From Nostoc sp. CHAB 5715 (lineage in GTDB: Bacteria > Cyanobacteriota > Cyanobacteriia > Cyanobacteriales > Nostocaceae): a stretch of 9,219 nt of DNA. The first letter of the stretch is position 1. Every line of letters begins with the position of its first letter. Where the stretch lies: the NCBI RefSeq assembly GCF_020829685.1, contig NZ_JAIVFR010000196.1, positions 1 to 9,219 on the forward strand. The letters run 5' to 3'. The notes under the pieces are model-generated. The model saw nothing but the letters and a program-made list of their open reading frames with translations. It searched no databases and was not told where the DNA came from. This document shows positions 1 through 7,107 of this stretch, one piece after another. The translations under genes and the position numbers were made by a program.

Positions 1-58
1 CGCTGCAACAAAGTGCGATTCGTTATTACTCTTGATCACAACCAAGGTTGAGAACCGA

Positions 59-79
59 CGAAAAAATCAGGATTTTTCG
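59..79. repeat. Short imperfect inverted repeat, possible weak hairpin
   Basis: CGAAAAAATC and GATTTTTCG flank AG and pair with one bulged base. The hairpin is AT-rich, and the plus-strand side continues into TTTGG rather than a clean T run. It lies about 75 bp past the stop of the M15 peptidase gene. It could be a weak terminator for that gene or for a gene outside the window, but the fold is not strong enough to be sure. The first 150 bp otherwise hold only one HIP1 site (105-112). Confidence 0.25.
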
Positions 80-152
80 TTTGGTTTAGTTTCCCAGGCT
101 CAAAGCGATCGCCTAAATCTATGTCAAGCCTCAATTCTTTATTGACAGACTA

Positions 153-968
153 CTAATTTAACTGTAAAAGGCTCCTGGTTTGTTCGCCTACTACACCATC
201 GGGGGACAACCCTTTTGACTGTTGAAAAGCCTTTACAGCTTGTTCTGTCGCTTGGTCAAATACCTGATTGGCTTGTTGTAATTGAATATTAGCTTTTCTA
301 AGAGCTAATTGCATTTCGCCTACATCTTTTCCTTGTTGTAATGGGCTTGTCAGCTTTAAAACTCTCGGATACCCCACGTTTGAGAATCCTTCAGCAGGAG
401 AATTATAAATACAATCTAAGGTTTTGTCCCCTAAATCCCCATCTTCAGCAATCTGTTTATTTGGATTTGCCTTGTTCCACAGCTTTTGGAAAGCTTTGAT
501 TGAATTGGGGCGGATATCTCTGATTTCATCAGATGTGCAATCAAAGTGCATTGGATCTTTGTCGCCATAAGTCCATTTCCATCCATGACTGGTCATTAGA
601 GATTTCACATCTGCCCACTCTTCTATGTCTAAAGACGCACCCTTTTGATGGTCTGATTTTCCTGGATATCCTACCAGATTATTAATTAATCCCCTCTGCT
701 TTTGGCTATAAAGCATTGCTTGGGCAATGACAGAACGATATGCACTATTAATAGTCAAAGGTTGTGCGTAAACTCTCAATGCTGCTTTTAAGGCATTCCG
801 TGCTGGAAGCTGGCAGTAAGGGAAAAGTCCTTCACCTCTGTTAATATTTAAGTCGGAAATACTGACTAATGAATTAGGAACTAATTGATTTAATTGCCAA
901 AACAACTGCAAATCTAATCCACGAACTGCGATTGTACTACCTGCTGTTATTTCTTTAACTAATACCAT
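153..968 (-). CDS. M15-type D-Ala-D-Ala carboxypeptidase/endopeptidase with C-terminal peptidoglycan-binding domain
   Basis: The predicted protein has 271 residues and is probably a zinc peptidase cutting peptide stems of peptidoglycan. The M15/VanY-like domain covers about residues 45-145. It shows SAYRS (76-80, with the conserved Arg), SDHQKGASLD (105-114, matching SxHxxGxAxD) and DPMHFD (138-143). The inferred zinc ligands are H107, D114 and H141, with D138 as the likely catalytic acid. Residues 150-195 look like a degenerate peptidoglycan-binding-type segment (AFQKLW, EDGDLG, SPAEGF). Residues 208-270 are a typical PG_binding_1 repeat ending DGVVGEQTRSLLQL. No signal peptide or membrane segment is visible at the N terminus, as in phage endolysins. 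The ATG at 968 is chosen because the domain follows with no long extension; the best Shine-Dalgarno match (AGGGAG) is about 13 nt upstream, rather far. The stop is followed by a second TAG. The family is clear; the exact bond cleaved is not. Confidence 0.88.
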   Translation of the reverse strand: MVLVKEITAGSTIAVRGLDLQLFWQLNQLVPNSLVSISDLNINRGEGLFPYCQLPARNALKAALRVYAQPLTINSAYRSVIAQAMLYSQKQRGLINNLVGYPGKSDHQKGASLDIEEWADVKSLMTSHGWKWTYGDKDPMHFDCTSDEIRDIRPNSIKAFQKLWNKANPNKQIAEDGDLGDKTLDCIYNSPAEGFSNVGYPRVLKLTSPLQQGKDVGEMQLALRKANIQLQQANQVFDQATEQAVKAFQQSKGLSPDGVVGEQTRSLLQLN

Positions 969-1499
969 AATTCTATTTTCGCTCCCTGTTGAGCTTTTTT
1001 AGCTTCAAGTAATATCTGAAGTTTTCTACATCTGGCATCATGTCTTTTCCAGAAATCCAGCTAAAATTGCAAAAAGACGGGGCATAGGGGTATAGCTCAT
1101 CAGACTTACCGGGATGCCAAAAGACAGCAGCAGGAGGCTATACATCCAAGCCTATGTAAGACAAAATTAATTACATAAATTTTGACTTGAAATCCTTATC
1201 CAGTCAAGAACTCATGTGTAAATTTTTCTGTACAATTACTTACTACACCCGACATCCTTCGATACCATCAGTCGGCATTCGCTCATGCGCTTTGTGAAAA
1301 GTAGTAATCAGTAACTTAGCGATCGCGGGCATCGGCGGGTATTTTGAATGGTTCAAGCAATTGCAATGTAGCGATCATTTAGTTTCTGTGTGCGAATCCA
1401 GATCCGACTAAGATGATTTTGCATTACTTCTTGCAGTGTTGTGGGCTGTTGTTTCATATCATGTCCGGGTAATTCGTTATGATTCGATAGTCATTGCAC
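969..1499. other. Gene-free spacer upstream of the M15 peptidase
   Basis: No convincing gene is seen on either strand. The longest Met-initiated minus-strand reading noted is 34 codons (1457-1353), with no ribosome binding site and no recognised similarity. The segment holds a HIP1 site (1319-1326), a short hairpin (CTTCA 1003-1007 with TGAAG 1017-1021) and the candidate promoter at 1179-1207. It may be remnant DNA, but no parent gene could be recognised. Confidence 0.5.
1179..1207 (-). promoter_or_regulatory. Candidate promoter and overlapping inverted repeat upstream of the M15 peptidase
   Basis: On the minus strand TTGACT (1207-1202) is followed, after 17 nt, by CAAAAT (1184-1179). This is a fair -35 but a weak -10 (4 of 6 to TATAAT). 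The -35 element is also one arm of an inverted repeat, TTGACT-N14-AGTCAA (1182-1207), so a regulator bound there would cover the promoter. The leader to the peptidase ATG would be about 210 nt. This is inferred from sequence only. Confidence 0.25.
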
Positions 1500-1510
1500 C
1501 CCACACGCCA

Positions 1511-1610
1511 GATGCTCCACTTGGGGAGACCCCTTGGCGCTAGCCTCTCCCCTTGGGAGAAGACCGCACTGGCTCCCCTTAATCCCCTCCCCGATGCCTT
1601 GGGGAGGGGA
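1511..1610. repeat. Composite GC-rich palindromic repeat of Nostoc type
   Basis: Two hairpins lie side by side. GGGGAGA (1523-1529) pairs with TCTCCCC (1546-1552), enclosing a smaller GGC/GCC pair. TCCCCTCCCC (1583-1592) pairs perfectly with GGGGAGGGGA (1601-1610) across an 8-nt loop, GATGCCTT. The G/C bias and repeated stems contrast with the AT-rich surroundings. From memory, very similar strings recur in spacers of Nostoc-type genomes; that recurrence cannot be shown from this window. A 65-codon minus-strand reading across the element (1688-1491) is repeat-derived and is not called as a gene. Confidence 0.6.
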
Positions 1611-1718
1611 GAGAAAGCGCAGCTTTGGCTCTTTGGGGTGATTCGGGTTTAATAAGTAATCAACCGGATATGATATCATTGCAACCATAGTTAATCAGTC
1701 AGACTACAGACACGATCG

Positions 1719-1760
1719 CCAACCCCTCCCTACTCTTCGGGAGGGGTTGGGGGTGGGGTT
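1719..1760. repeat. 12-bp-stem palindromic repeat (CCAACCCCTCCC type)
   Basis: CCAACCCCTCCC (1719-1730) and GGGAGGGGTTGG (1739-1750) are perfect inverted repeats around the 8-nt loop TACTCTTC, followed by GGGTGGGGTT. On the plus strand the hairpin runs into TTCTTATTTTTG, so it could end transcription in that direction, although no plus-strand gene precedes it. This C-rich stem with a GGGGTGGGGTTCT tail is a familiar dispersed spacer repeat in cyanobacteria (recalled, not searched). It lies about 110 bp past the 3' end of the glucosidase locus. Confidence 0.6.
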
Positions 1761-1861
1761 CTTATTTTTGATTTATGCAAGAGGTCTAGTGAACAAATGG
1801 CAAGCAGATGGATGAGAATTTAGCACTTTCAGCCTACCTGTTTTGCCCCCTTATCCAGAAC

Positions 1862-4270
1862 TCACGTTATATGAAAGTTTTTCCCTGATCTTTGAATCAA
1901 TTCAGCGACTAAACCCGTCCAACCTGTTTGATGGCTAGCACCAATACCTGCACCAATATCGCCATGAAAATATTCATAGAACAGAATTAAATCACGCCAA
2001 TGCGGGTCAGTTTGAAACTTTTCTGAGCTGCCATAAACAGGCCGCTTACCAGATGTTGGGTTTTTCAGGAAAATTTTGATCAGCCTTTGGCTTAATTCAT
2101 TTGCCACTTCTTTCAGATTCATCTCTTTCTTTTCACCAGAAGAAGTAGAGCACATAACTTTGATTTGATCTCCCCAAAAATCATGAAACTTCAACAAAGA
2201 TTCAATGAGAAGATAATTCACAGGAAACCAAATAGGCCCGCGCCAATTAGAATTTCCACCAAACATTCCATATTTTGATTCTGCTGGTTCGTATTCCACT
2301 CGATACTCTTGTCCATTTGCCCGTAAGACATAAGGATCATCCTTATGACATTTTGACAAAGCTCGGATACCATAATCGCTCAAAAATTCTGCTTCATTCA
2401 GCACACGCTCCAAAATCAATTTGAGTCGCTCTTTATTTACCAGCGACAAATAATAAAGTCCATTTTGATTGGGGAGGACAGAAACATTCTCGTGTTGAGT
2501 AAGTTGAGGGCGATTTTTAATAAACCAATTAACCCGCTTTTTGAAATCTGAAGATAAATATTGCTCGACAATATCTTGTTCAATTGTTTCTACAGCAAAA
2601 AGTGGAATTAACCCGACCATTGACCGCACTTTCATTAACAGTACACCTTCCCTGTTCGCACCCTCAACTACACCTGGAGGAGCTTTAAGAATATCATAGT
2701 AAAACTTATCTTCTTTATCCCATATATCTACGCCTGTACCACCGACTTTATTCATTGCATCAGCAATTAATAGGAAATGTTGGAAAAATTTAGAAGCCAT
2801 ATCTTCATACTCGCTTCTATACTTGCTACTAGACTTAGTACTAGACTCGCTACTAGGATCTTCTTTGGCAAGTTCTGTGGCTATTTTTAGCAAATTTAGA
2901 CAGTACATTGCCATCCAGCTAGTACCATCAGACTGCTCTATTATTGCATTAGGAATTTGAATATTGCTTCTATCCAAAACCCCAATATTGTCTAATCCTA
3001 AAAATCCACCTTGAAAAAGGTTGTTGCCTTCAACATCCTTACGATTCACCCACCAAGTAAAATAAATAGATAACTTTTGAAAGATTTCTTCCAAAAACTT
3101 TCTGTCAGCAGTGCCATACATTTCCTTTTCTATGTTGTAAACACGCCATGCAGCCCAAGCATGAACGGGTGGATTTACATCACCAAATGCCCACTCATAA
3201 GCTGGTATTTGACCGTTGGGGTGCATATACCATTCGCGCGTAAATATATACAATTGCCTTTTGGCAAATTCTGGATCGATTAGTGCCAAGGTAACGGTAT
3301 GAAAAGCTAAATCCCAAGCAGCAAACCAAGGATATTCCCATGCGTCTGGCATGGAAATAATATCTTCATTAAATAAATGATCCCACTGACGGTTTCTGCC
3401 CCATTTACGTTGTTCTGGTGGCTTTGGTGGAGTGGGGTCGCCATTGAGCCAATCATAAACTACATAGTGATAATATTGTTTGCTCCACAACATACCAGCA
3501 AAGCTTTGTCTTTGCACATTTCGCATATCCTCGGAAATATCAGAAGGACAAACAGCTTGATAAAATTCATCGGCTTCGCGCTGGCGAGTTTGAAGTATAG
3601 TTTCAAAATCATTACCAAAAGGAGAATTTAAATTTTGATCGCTCAACCGCAGTCTAACTACTTTGGTTTCTCCTGGATTAATTGTCAAGTTGTAATGAAC
3701 TGCGGCTTTTGTCCCTTTTTGAGTAGAATTTACTGTTTTTTCATTTCCGAAAGAAACAATGTAATCATTTATGCTATCTTTGACGGGGCCGGAATTCTCA
3801 CCCCATCCAAATCGTTTCTTGTTTGTTTCGTTTTCTGTAAACAGAAGTTCTTTAGCAGCTTCGCTATAAAGCCATCCTTTGCGTAAATTTTTAACTTCAT
3901 CATTATCTTGATAAACAGCTTCTATGACGCTTAGGTTCGAGTCAGTTTTGATAGCTTGCAGGTATTTAAATTCTTTTGTTTGATTTTCATACCCCCAAGA
4001 CCAAGTATTGCGAAGCCAAATAGTTGGTAAAAGATGCAGTTTGGCGGTTTCTGCTCCTCGGTTAGTAACACTAATTTTGATGTGAATATCTTCTGGAGTA
4101 TTTTTAGCGTACTCTACAAAAACATCAAAGTAACGATTATCATCAAAAATCCCTGTATCTATTAGTTCATATTCTAAAGCTGCGGGATTGGTTGCTTTTC
4201 GATGTCTGTTTTCCTCAATTAACTGGCTGTAAGGGAAAGCTTTTTGCGGATATTTGTAAAGATATTTCAT
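1862..4270 (-). CDS. C-terminal 802 residues of the interrupted glucosidase, with the catalytic (alpha/alpha)6 domain
   Basis: The reading starts at the first in-frame ATG after the premature stop, but no Shine-Dalgarno sequence precedes it, so independent initiation looks poor. Residues 1-270 (fragment numbering) continue the N-terminal beta-rich region. Residues 285-795 form the GH63/MGH1-like catalytic domain with [22 protein letters not shown] around 312-333 (D320 the likely general acid), [18 protein letters not shown] (675-692), FYEYFHGD (764-771, E766 a candidate base) and [15 protein letters not shown] (778-792). Catalytic assignments are from family knowledge, not alignment. Residues 471-482 are a Ser-rich loop from a 12-bp coding repeat. 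The substrate is unknown; related enzymes act on glucosylated oligosaccharides, glucosylglycerate or mannosylglycerate. The stop codon overlaps a repeat-like string shared with position 1194. Confidence 0.85.
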   Translation of the reverse strand: MKYLYKYPQKAFPYSQLIEENRHRKATNPAALEYELIDTGIFDDNRYFDVFVEYAKNTPEDIHIKISVTNRGAETAKLHLLPTIWLRNTWSWGYENQTKEFKYLQAIKTDSNLSVIEAVYQDNDEVKNLRKGWLYSEAAKELLFTENETNKKRFGWGENSGPVKDSINDYIVSFGNEKTVNSTQKGTKAAVHYNLTINPGETKVVRLRLSDQNLNSPFGNDFETILQTRQREADEFYQAVCPSDISEDMRNVQRQSFAGMLWSKQYYHYVVYDWLNGDPTPPKPPEQRKWGRNRQWDHLFNEDIISMPDAWEYPWFAAWDLAFHTVTLALIDPEFAKRQLYIFTREWYMHPNGQIPAYEWAFGDVNPPVHAWAAWRVYNIEKEMYGTADRKFLEEIFQKLSIYFTWWVNRKDVEGNNLFQGGFLGLDNIGVLDRSNIQIPNAIIEQSDGTSWMAMYCLNLLKIATELAKEDPSSESSTKSSSKYRSEYEDMASKFFQHFLLIADAMNKVGGTGVDIWDKEDKFYYDILKAPPGVVEGANREGVLLMKVRSMVGLIPLFAVETIEQDIVEQYLSSDFKKRVNWFIKNRPQLTQHENVSVLPNQNGLYYLSLVNKERLKLILERVLNEAEFLSDYGIRALSKCHKDDPYVLRANGQEYRVEYEPAESKYGMFGGNSNWRGPIWFPVNYLLIESLLKFHDFWGDQIKVMCSTSSGEKKEMNLKEVANELSQRLIKIFLKNPTSGKRPVYGSSEKFQTDPHWRDLILFYEYFHGDIGAGIGASHQTGWTGLVAELIQRSGKNFHIT
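2825..2860 (-). repeat. Three in-frame 12-bp tandem repeats in the glucosidase
   Basis: GCTACTAGACTT, AGTACTAGACTC and GCTACTAGGATC are three consecutive degenerate 12-bp units. On the coding strand they give DPSS, ESST and KSSS, a hydrophilic Ser-rich stretch between two helices of the catalytic domain. Because the unit is a multiple of three, copy-number change would alter loop length without breaking the frame. It is probably a surface loop. Confidence 0.6.
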
Positions 4271-4420
4271 GTAGGAATGCGTGGGAGTGTTGTCAAGATA
4301 AAAATAATATTCTTTGACATCTTCCCCGTGATTGCCCTCACTGTTGGTTAAACCAAATAGCCTTTCTTTCAGAATCGGGTCTTTTTCATTCCAAAGAGCG
4401 ATCGCAAAACAAATTCGTTG

Positions 4421-4423
4421 TTA
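4421..4423 (-). other. Premature in-frame TAA, codon 78 of the glucosidase
   Basis: The minus strand reads GAT AAT TAA CAA CGA ATT. As recalled from the family, the residue here is normally His, before QRxCFA. A His codon needs two base changes to become TAA, whereas a Gln or Tyr codon needs one. No in-frame ATG, GTG or TTG occurs in the next 50 codons before 4270. Confidence 0.85.
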
Positions 4424-4654
4424 ATTATCGCTAATCCCAGCAATTCCATCTTCGCCCCAACGATAGGTGCGGGAACGAGCTTGATCGTGAGAAAAGTAAT
4501 CCCAGGCAGTGCCATTAGCACTGTAATCTTCTCTTACTGTTCCCCACTGACGATCGCTCAAATAAGAACCCCACCGCTTCCAATATTTCTTTTGGCTGCG
4601 ATCGCGGTCTTCTAGCAATCTTTTTCCTTCTGCTGTCTCTAGAATATCTGTCAT
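4421..4654 (-). CDS. N-terminal 77 residues of the interrupted GH63-like glucosidase
   Basis: This is the only part of the glucosidase with a good translation start. The ATG at 4654 ([13 protein letters not shown]) is preceded by AAGGAAA, with about 7 nt to the start. A longer reading from a TTG at 4696 would add 14 basic residues and has no such site, so it was not chosen. The segment carries the family's N-terminal block: [20 protein letters not shown], then [24 protein letters not shown] and IAGISDN, directly before the TAA. Alone it would be an inactive stub of the N-terminal beta-sandwich-type domain. It is probably not a functional small protein. Confidence 0.8.
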   Translation of the reverse strand: MTDILETAEGKRLLEDRDRSQKKYWKRWGSYLSDRQWGTVREDYSANGTAWDYFSHDQARSRTYRWGEDGIAGISDN

Positions 4655-4667
4655 TTTTCGTTTCCTT
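4655..4667 (-). promoter_or_regulatory. Ribosome binding site that fixes the glucosidase start
   Basis: The minus strand reads AAAGGAAACGAAAA directly before ATG 4654. AAGGAAA at this spacing is the best Shine-Dalgarno match in the leader and supports MTDIL as the true N terminus. Confidence 0.6.
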
Positions 4668-4699
4668 TTATGATGTTTGTAATGATTAATTTGCAATAA

Positions 4700-4723
4700 T
4701 TAATAGCATTCATTAGCTATTAA
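4700..4723. promoter_or_regulatory. 8-bp-arm inverted repeat in the glucosidase leader
   Basis: TTAATAGC (4700-4707) and GCTATTAA (4716-4723) are perfect inverted repeats around ATTCATTA. They lie 46-69 bp upstream of the glucosidase ATG, between it and the debranching enzyme gene. The position fits an operator or a leader hairpin. There is no T run after it on the minus strand, so it is not an obvious terminator for the gene before it. Confidence 0.4.
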
Positions 4724-4750
4724 CTTTCAAACGAACCTAAATATTATTCG

Positions 4751-4775
4751 TGGCGTTGCTGAATCGAGGAATGAT
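4751..4775. repeat. Possible dispersed spacer repeat (GGCGTTGCTGAATC type)
   Basis: The string TGGCGTTGCTGAATCGAGG and the bases after it resemble a dispersed spacer element recalled from Nostoc-type genomes. Only one copy is present here, so the call rests on memory and is weak. Confidence 0.2.
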
Positions 4776-4796
4776 AACAACTTGATAAAATTTCTT

Positions 4797-4821
4797 CCCC
4801 TGCTCCCCCTGCCCCCCCTGC
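4797..4821. repeat. C-rich short repeat (CCCCTGC units) abutting the debranching enzyme stop codon
   Basis: Three imperfect CCCCTGC units, separated by extra C or T bases, end at the base next to the debranching enzyme stop codon (TAA, 4824-4822). This is low-complexity heptamer-type DNA like the STRR elements common between cyanobacterial genes. Confidence 0.5.
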
Positions 4822-6813
4822 TTATTTCTCTGTAGCTAGCCAAGCACGGAGTACTTCTCCAACTGACCAAGCTTGAGCAATACAACCTTTAGGTTCCATT
4901 GGTGGATCACCATTAGATATTTCACTGATAGTTCCAACTCCAGCAGTATAGAGGTGATGTTGCATCGGTTCTAGAAATTGCCGAGCAACGGATGGGTTGT
5001 TGAACACACGTAAGTGAGCTAAGACAAATGAACCAATTAACCATTCCCAAACTGTTCCTTGGTGATAGGCGGCGTCACGATGACGTTGATCTCCACCGTA
5101 ATGACCGATATACTGCGGATCATCAGGTGCAAGACTGCGTAATCCGTGAGAAGTTAGAAGCGATCGCTCGCACGCTTCTACTACTTGCCGTTGTTGTTCA
5201 GGAGTGAGCGGACTTTCTGGCAAGGATACGGCGAAGATTTGATTTGGTCGCAAAGAGGCATCGTTACCATTTGGGCCGTCTAAAACATCAAAACAATATC
5301 CCTTGGCATCATTCCAGAAACGACTAAAACCTTTTTGCGTAGCATCAGCCATTGCATCATAGTCTTTCTCAGGTTTTCCTAACTTTTGGGCGAACTGGGA
5401 CATTGTTCGCAAAGCGTTATACCAAAGGGCATTCACTTCTATAGGCTTGCCAATGCGAGGAGTAACCACCCAATCACCGACTTTAGCATCCATCCAGGTC
5501 AGCTGCACTCCTTTTTGCCCTGCATAAAGCAACCCATCGTTGGGATCGAGGTGGATATTGTAGCGTGTTCCTTGACGGTGAAATTCGATAATCTCTGCGA
5601 GTTTGGGAAATAAATCTGCTAATAGCTTGTCATCACCAGTCGTAACAAGGTAAAGGCGGATGGCTTCAAAATACCACAGTGTTGCATCAACTGTATTGTA
5701 GTACTCTTCTGTGGGTGGCTTATTATCGTCAGGAAAACGATTGGGCAACATTCCTTTATTGATATATTGGCCAAAGGTGCGAAGAATGGACTCTGCAATT
5801 TCGGGACGATTAGTGGCAAGCGTCAAACCGGGTAGACTAATCATGGTATCGCGTCCCCAATCAGTAAACCAGTGGTAACCGGCGATAATGGTTTTCCCAC
5901 CTTGTCGGTCAACAATAAACTGATCGGCAGCGAGTACAAGTTGCTGCACCCAATCAGGAGGTGGAGGCGCTTGTGGCGATCGTTTAGCTTGCCAGTCTGC
6001 TATCAGCTTTTGCTCGTACTGATGACGTAAGTCTAAGGCTACTGCACCGTTTAAATTAGGATTTTGCTGCGTACTAGCGACAAAAGTAAATGAGCTTCCA
6101 GGCTCCAGTGTGGCTACAAAAGTTGCTGGGTGAAGATGATCGTCTATATCGTTTAGTCCGCGTTCCTTTTCGGCTGCGAGTTCAAATCCATAGTACCACT
6201 CGTTCTTAAGTGAGGCATTACCGCTATCTGTCAACAAGTACAAAGGTTGCGCTTGCGGAAACACTCTCACACCGACTCCATGCTCAATTGTTTTTACACT
6301 CATTCGCCAATCCTTGGCAGGCCATTCTTGAGCATGGGTTCTGCTGTGATAATCGCGGTGATTAACAAATGCTTTGATTGATAACTTAAGCGATCGCTTT
6401 GCTCGTCGCAAGTAGTAATGAATATATGTAGTATCAGATCCAGGCTGCATCCAGATGCGTTTCTCTAATAACGCACCTCCACAAGCAAAGCTCCATACGG
6501 GTACTGTTCCTTCTAAATAAAAACTTTCGATATGGCGATAACCTTGAGGAGCAACTGTGCCATTTGACCAACGATTGGCAAACAGGGGATAAGAGTTGCC
6601 TTCATACTCTGCTGTTTCATCTAGCTTTGCTAGTAGTAAAGTTCGCTGCAACGGTGGTTGCAGTGCAGCCACAAGTAAACCGTGATAACCCCGTGTTGAT
6701 AAACCTGCTACTGTACCTGAAGCATAGCTGCCGCTACCATTGGTTACTAACCACTCACGCGACTCTGCTGCATCAAGATTTCCACAAATTTCACGTCCAA
6801 AGCTGATGCTCAT
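4822..6813 (-). CDS. Bacterial-type glycogen debranching enzyme (amylo-alpha-1,6-glucosidase, GH133-like)
   Basis: The 663-residue protein should hydrolyse alpha-1,6-linked glucose at branch points of glycogen or limit dextrins in the cytoplasm. Residues 1-270 match the bacterial GDE N-terminal domain: WLVTNGSGSYASGTV (21-35) and STRGYHGLLVAA (39-50). Residues 285-660 are the (alpha/alpha)6 GDE C domain: GYHWFTDWGRDTMISLPGL (312-330), DATLWYFEA (376-384), LTWMDAK (438-444), EVNALWYNAL (459-468), YHQGTVWEWLIGSF (583-596) and ISEISNGDPP (629-638) followed by CIAQAWSVGEVLRAW (644-658). D442 and E631 are the likely catalytic acids by analogy with eukaryotic GDE; this was not aligned. Length is normal and no damage is seen. 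Start: ATG 6813, with TTAGG about 8 nt upstream. The same-strand GH63 locus 167 bp downstream suggests a shared glucan-breakdown role. Confidence 0.95.
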   Translation of the reverse strand: MSISFGREICGNLDAAESREWLVTNGSGSYASGTVAGLSTRGYHGLLVAALQPPLQRTLLLAKLDETAEYEGNSYPLFANRWSNGTVAPQGYRHIESFYLEGTVPVWSFACGGALLEKRIWMQPGSDTTYIHYYLRRAKRSLKLSIKAFVNHRDYHSRTHAQEWPAKDWRMSVKTIEHGVGVRVFPQAQPLYLLTDSGNASLKNEWYYGFELAAEKERGLNDIDDHLHPATFVATLEPGSSFTFVASTQQNPNLNGAVALDLRHQYEQKLIADWQAKRSPQAPPPPDWVQQLVLAADQFIVDRQGGKTIIAGYHWFTDWGRDTMISLPGLTLATNRPEIAESILRTFGQYINKGMLPNRFPDDNKPPTEEYYNTVDATLWYFEAIRLYLVTTGDDKLLADLFPKLAEIIEFHRQGTRYNIHLDPNDGLLYAGQKGVQLTWMDAKVGDWVVTPRIGKPIEVNALWYNALRTMSQFAQKLGKPEKDYDAMADATQKGFSRFWNDAKGYCFDVLDGPNGNDASLRPNQIFAVSLPESPLTPEQQRQVVEACERSLLTSHGLRSLAPDDPQYIGHYGGDQRHRDAAYHQGTVWEWLIGSFVLAHLRVFNNPSVARQFLEPMQHHLYTAGVGTISEISNGDPPMEPKGCIAQAWSVGEVLRAWLATEK

Positions 6814-6927
6814 AAATATACCTAATTATGTCACCAATATTCTAAATTCTAGTTTCCACATCAATAACTTTTATAGTACTCCTATTTGATTTTTGAAAAG
6901 ACTCGGTATAACTCGAAAAGCCTGATT

Positions 6928-6955
6928 CCCCACTCCCCACTCCCCACTCCCCACC
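6928..6955. repeat. STRR-type heptamer array, CCCCACT x4
   Basis: Units are at 6928-6934, 6935-6941, 6942-6948 and 6949-6955, the last ending C instead of T. The unit is close to the cyanobacterial STRR1 consensus CCCCA(A/G)T. It lies in the leader of the debranching enzyme gene, 115 bp upstream of its ATG. Confidence 0.8.
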
Positions 6956-6977
6956 TTACAAAGGTAGGTATTTTGTA

Positions 6978-7030
6978 TTTGGTCATTTTTTGACCATTTC
7001 AGCCGATGCTTAAATCCTGAAACGACCAAA
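6978..7030. promoter_or_regulatory. Nested, mutually exclusive inverted repeats between the reductase and debranching enzyme genes
   Basis: An outer pair, TTTGGTC (6978-6984) and GACCAAA (7024-7030), encloses an inner pair, TTTCAG (6997-7002) and CTGAAA (7017-7022). A third pair, TGGTCA (6980-6985) and TGACCA (6991-6996) with a 5-nt loop, competes for the same GGTC bases as the outer pair. Two alternative folds are therefore possible. The element lies past the reductase stop and about 165-215 bp before the debranching enzyme start. It could be a 3' processing or terminator structure, a leader switch, or a cluster of GGTC/GACC operator half-sites. Confidence 0.4.
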
Positions 7031-7053
7031 CTACGTTAAATACTTGATAATTT

Positions 7054-7071
7054 TCTCAACTATTTTTGAGA
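7054..7071. repeat. Small hairpin downstream of the aldo/keto reductase gene
   Basis: TCTCAA (7054-7059) and TTGAGA (7066-7071) pair around CTATTT. It lies 37 bp past the reductase stop on the minus strand, but the stem is followed by AAAATT there, not by a T run. It is a poor fit to an intrinsic terminator. Confidence 0.3.
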
Positions 7072-7107
7072 TTCCAAAAAACCTACCCTTGAAAGCTGTT
7101 TTTCTAC

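Larger units (their letters stand above)
1862..4654 (-). pseudogene. GH63/MGH1-like alpha-glucosidase locus interrupted by an in-frame TAA
   Basis: Read from the ATG at 4654, one frame of 930 codons (excluding the final stop) runs to the TGA at 1864-1862 with a single interruption, a TAA at 4423-4421 (codon 78). The 50 codons between this stop and the next in-frame ATG (4270) are open and read as family sequence: [11 protein letters not shown], then [23 protein letters not shown] and THSYMKY. Both halves therefore belong to one gene of about the usual length for bacterial GH63-type glucosidases (roughly 900 residues). The lesion is a nonsense change, not a frameshift or deletion. With no other damage, it is recent, a sequence error, or bypassed. 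If intact, the enzyme would hydrolyse an alpha-glucosidic bond in the cytoplasm (no signal peptide seen). It sits 167 bp downstream of the debranching enzyme gene on the same strand, so co-transcription is plausible. Confidence 0.88.

Noticed and set aside
1230..1243. NtcA-like GTA-N8-TAC site
   Set aside because: The motif is expected about twice by chance in this length, and neither side has a well-spaced TAN3T box in front of a gene.
1353..1457. 34-codon minus-strand reading (MKQQPTTLQEVMQNHL onward)
   Set aside because: Too short, no Shine-Dalgarno sequence, no similarity recognised; it may be a gene relic, but this cannot be supported.
1491..1688. 65-codon minus-strand open reading frame
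   Set aside because: It runs across the palindromic GC-rich repeat and its residues mirror the repeat; no ribosome binding site and no recognisable domain.
3077..3886. Plus-strand open readings at 3077-3283, 3377-3631 and 3635-3886
   Set aside because: They are antisense shadows of the glucosidase catalytic region, which has clear family motifs.
4421..4429. Programmed readthrough signal at TAA CAA CGA
   Set aside because: Only the CAA after the stop resembles the viral CAR-YYA readthrough context; the next codon does not fit, and bacteria rarely use it.
4418..4615. Plus-strand 65-codon reading
   Set aside because: Antisense to the N-terminal glucosidase fragment; no independent support.
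5386..6806. Readings at 5386-5613 (+), 5619-5819 (-) and 6564-6806 (+)
   Set aside because: All lie inside the intact debranching enzyme gene in other frames.
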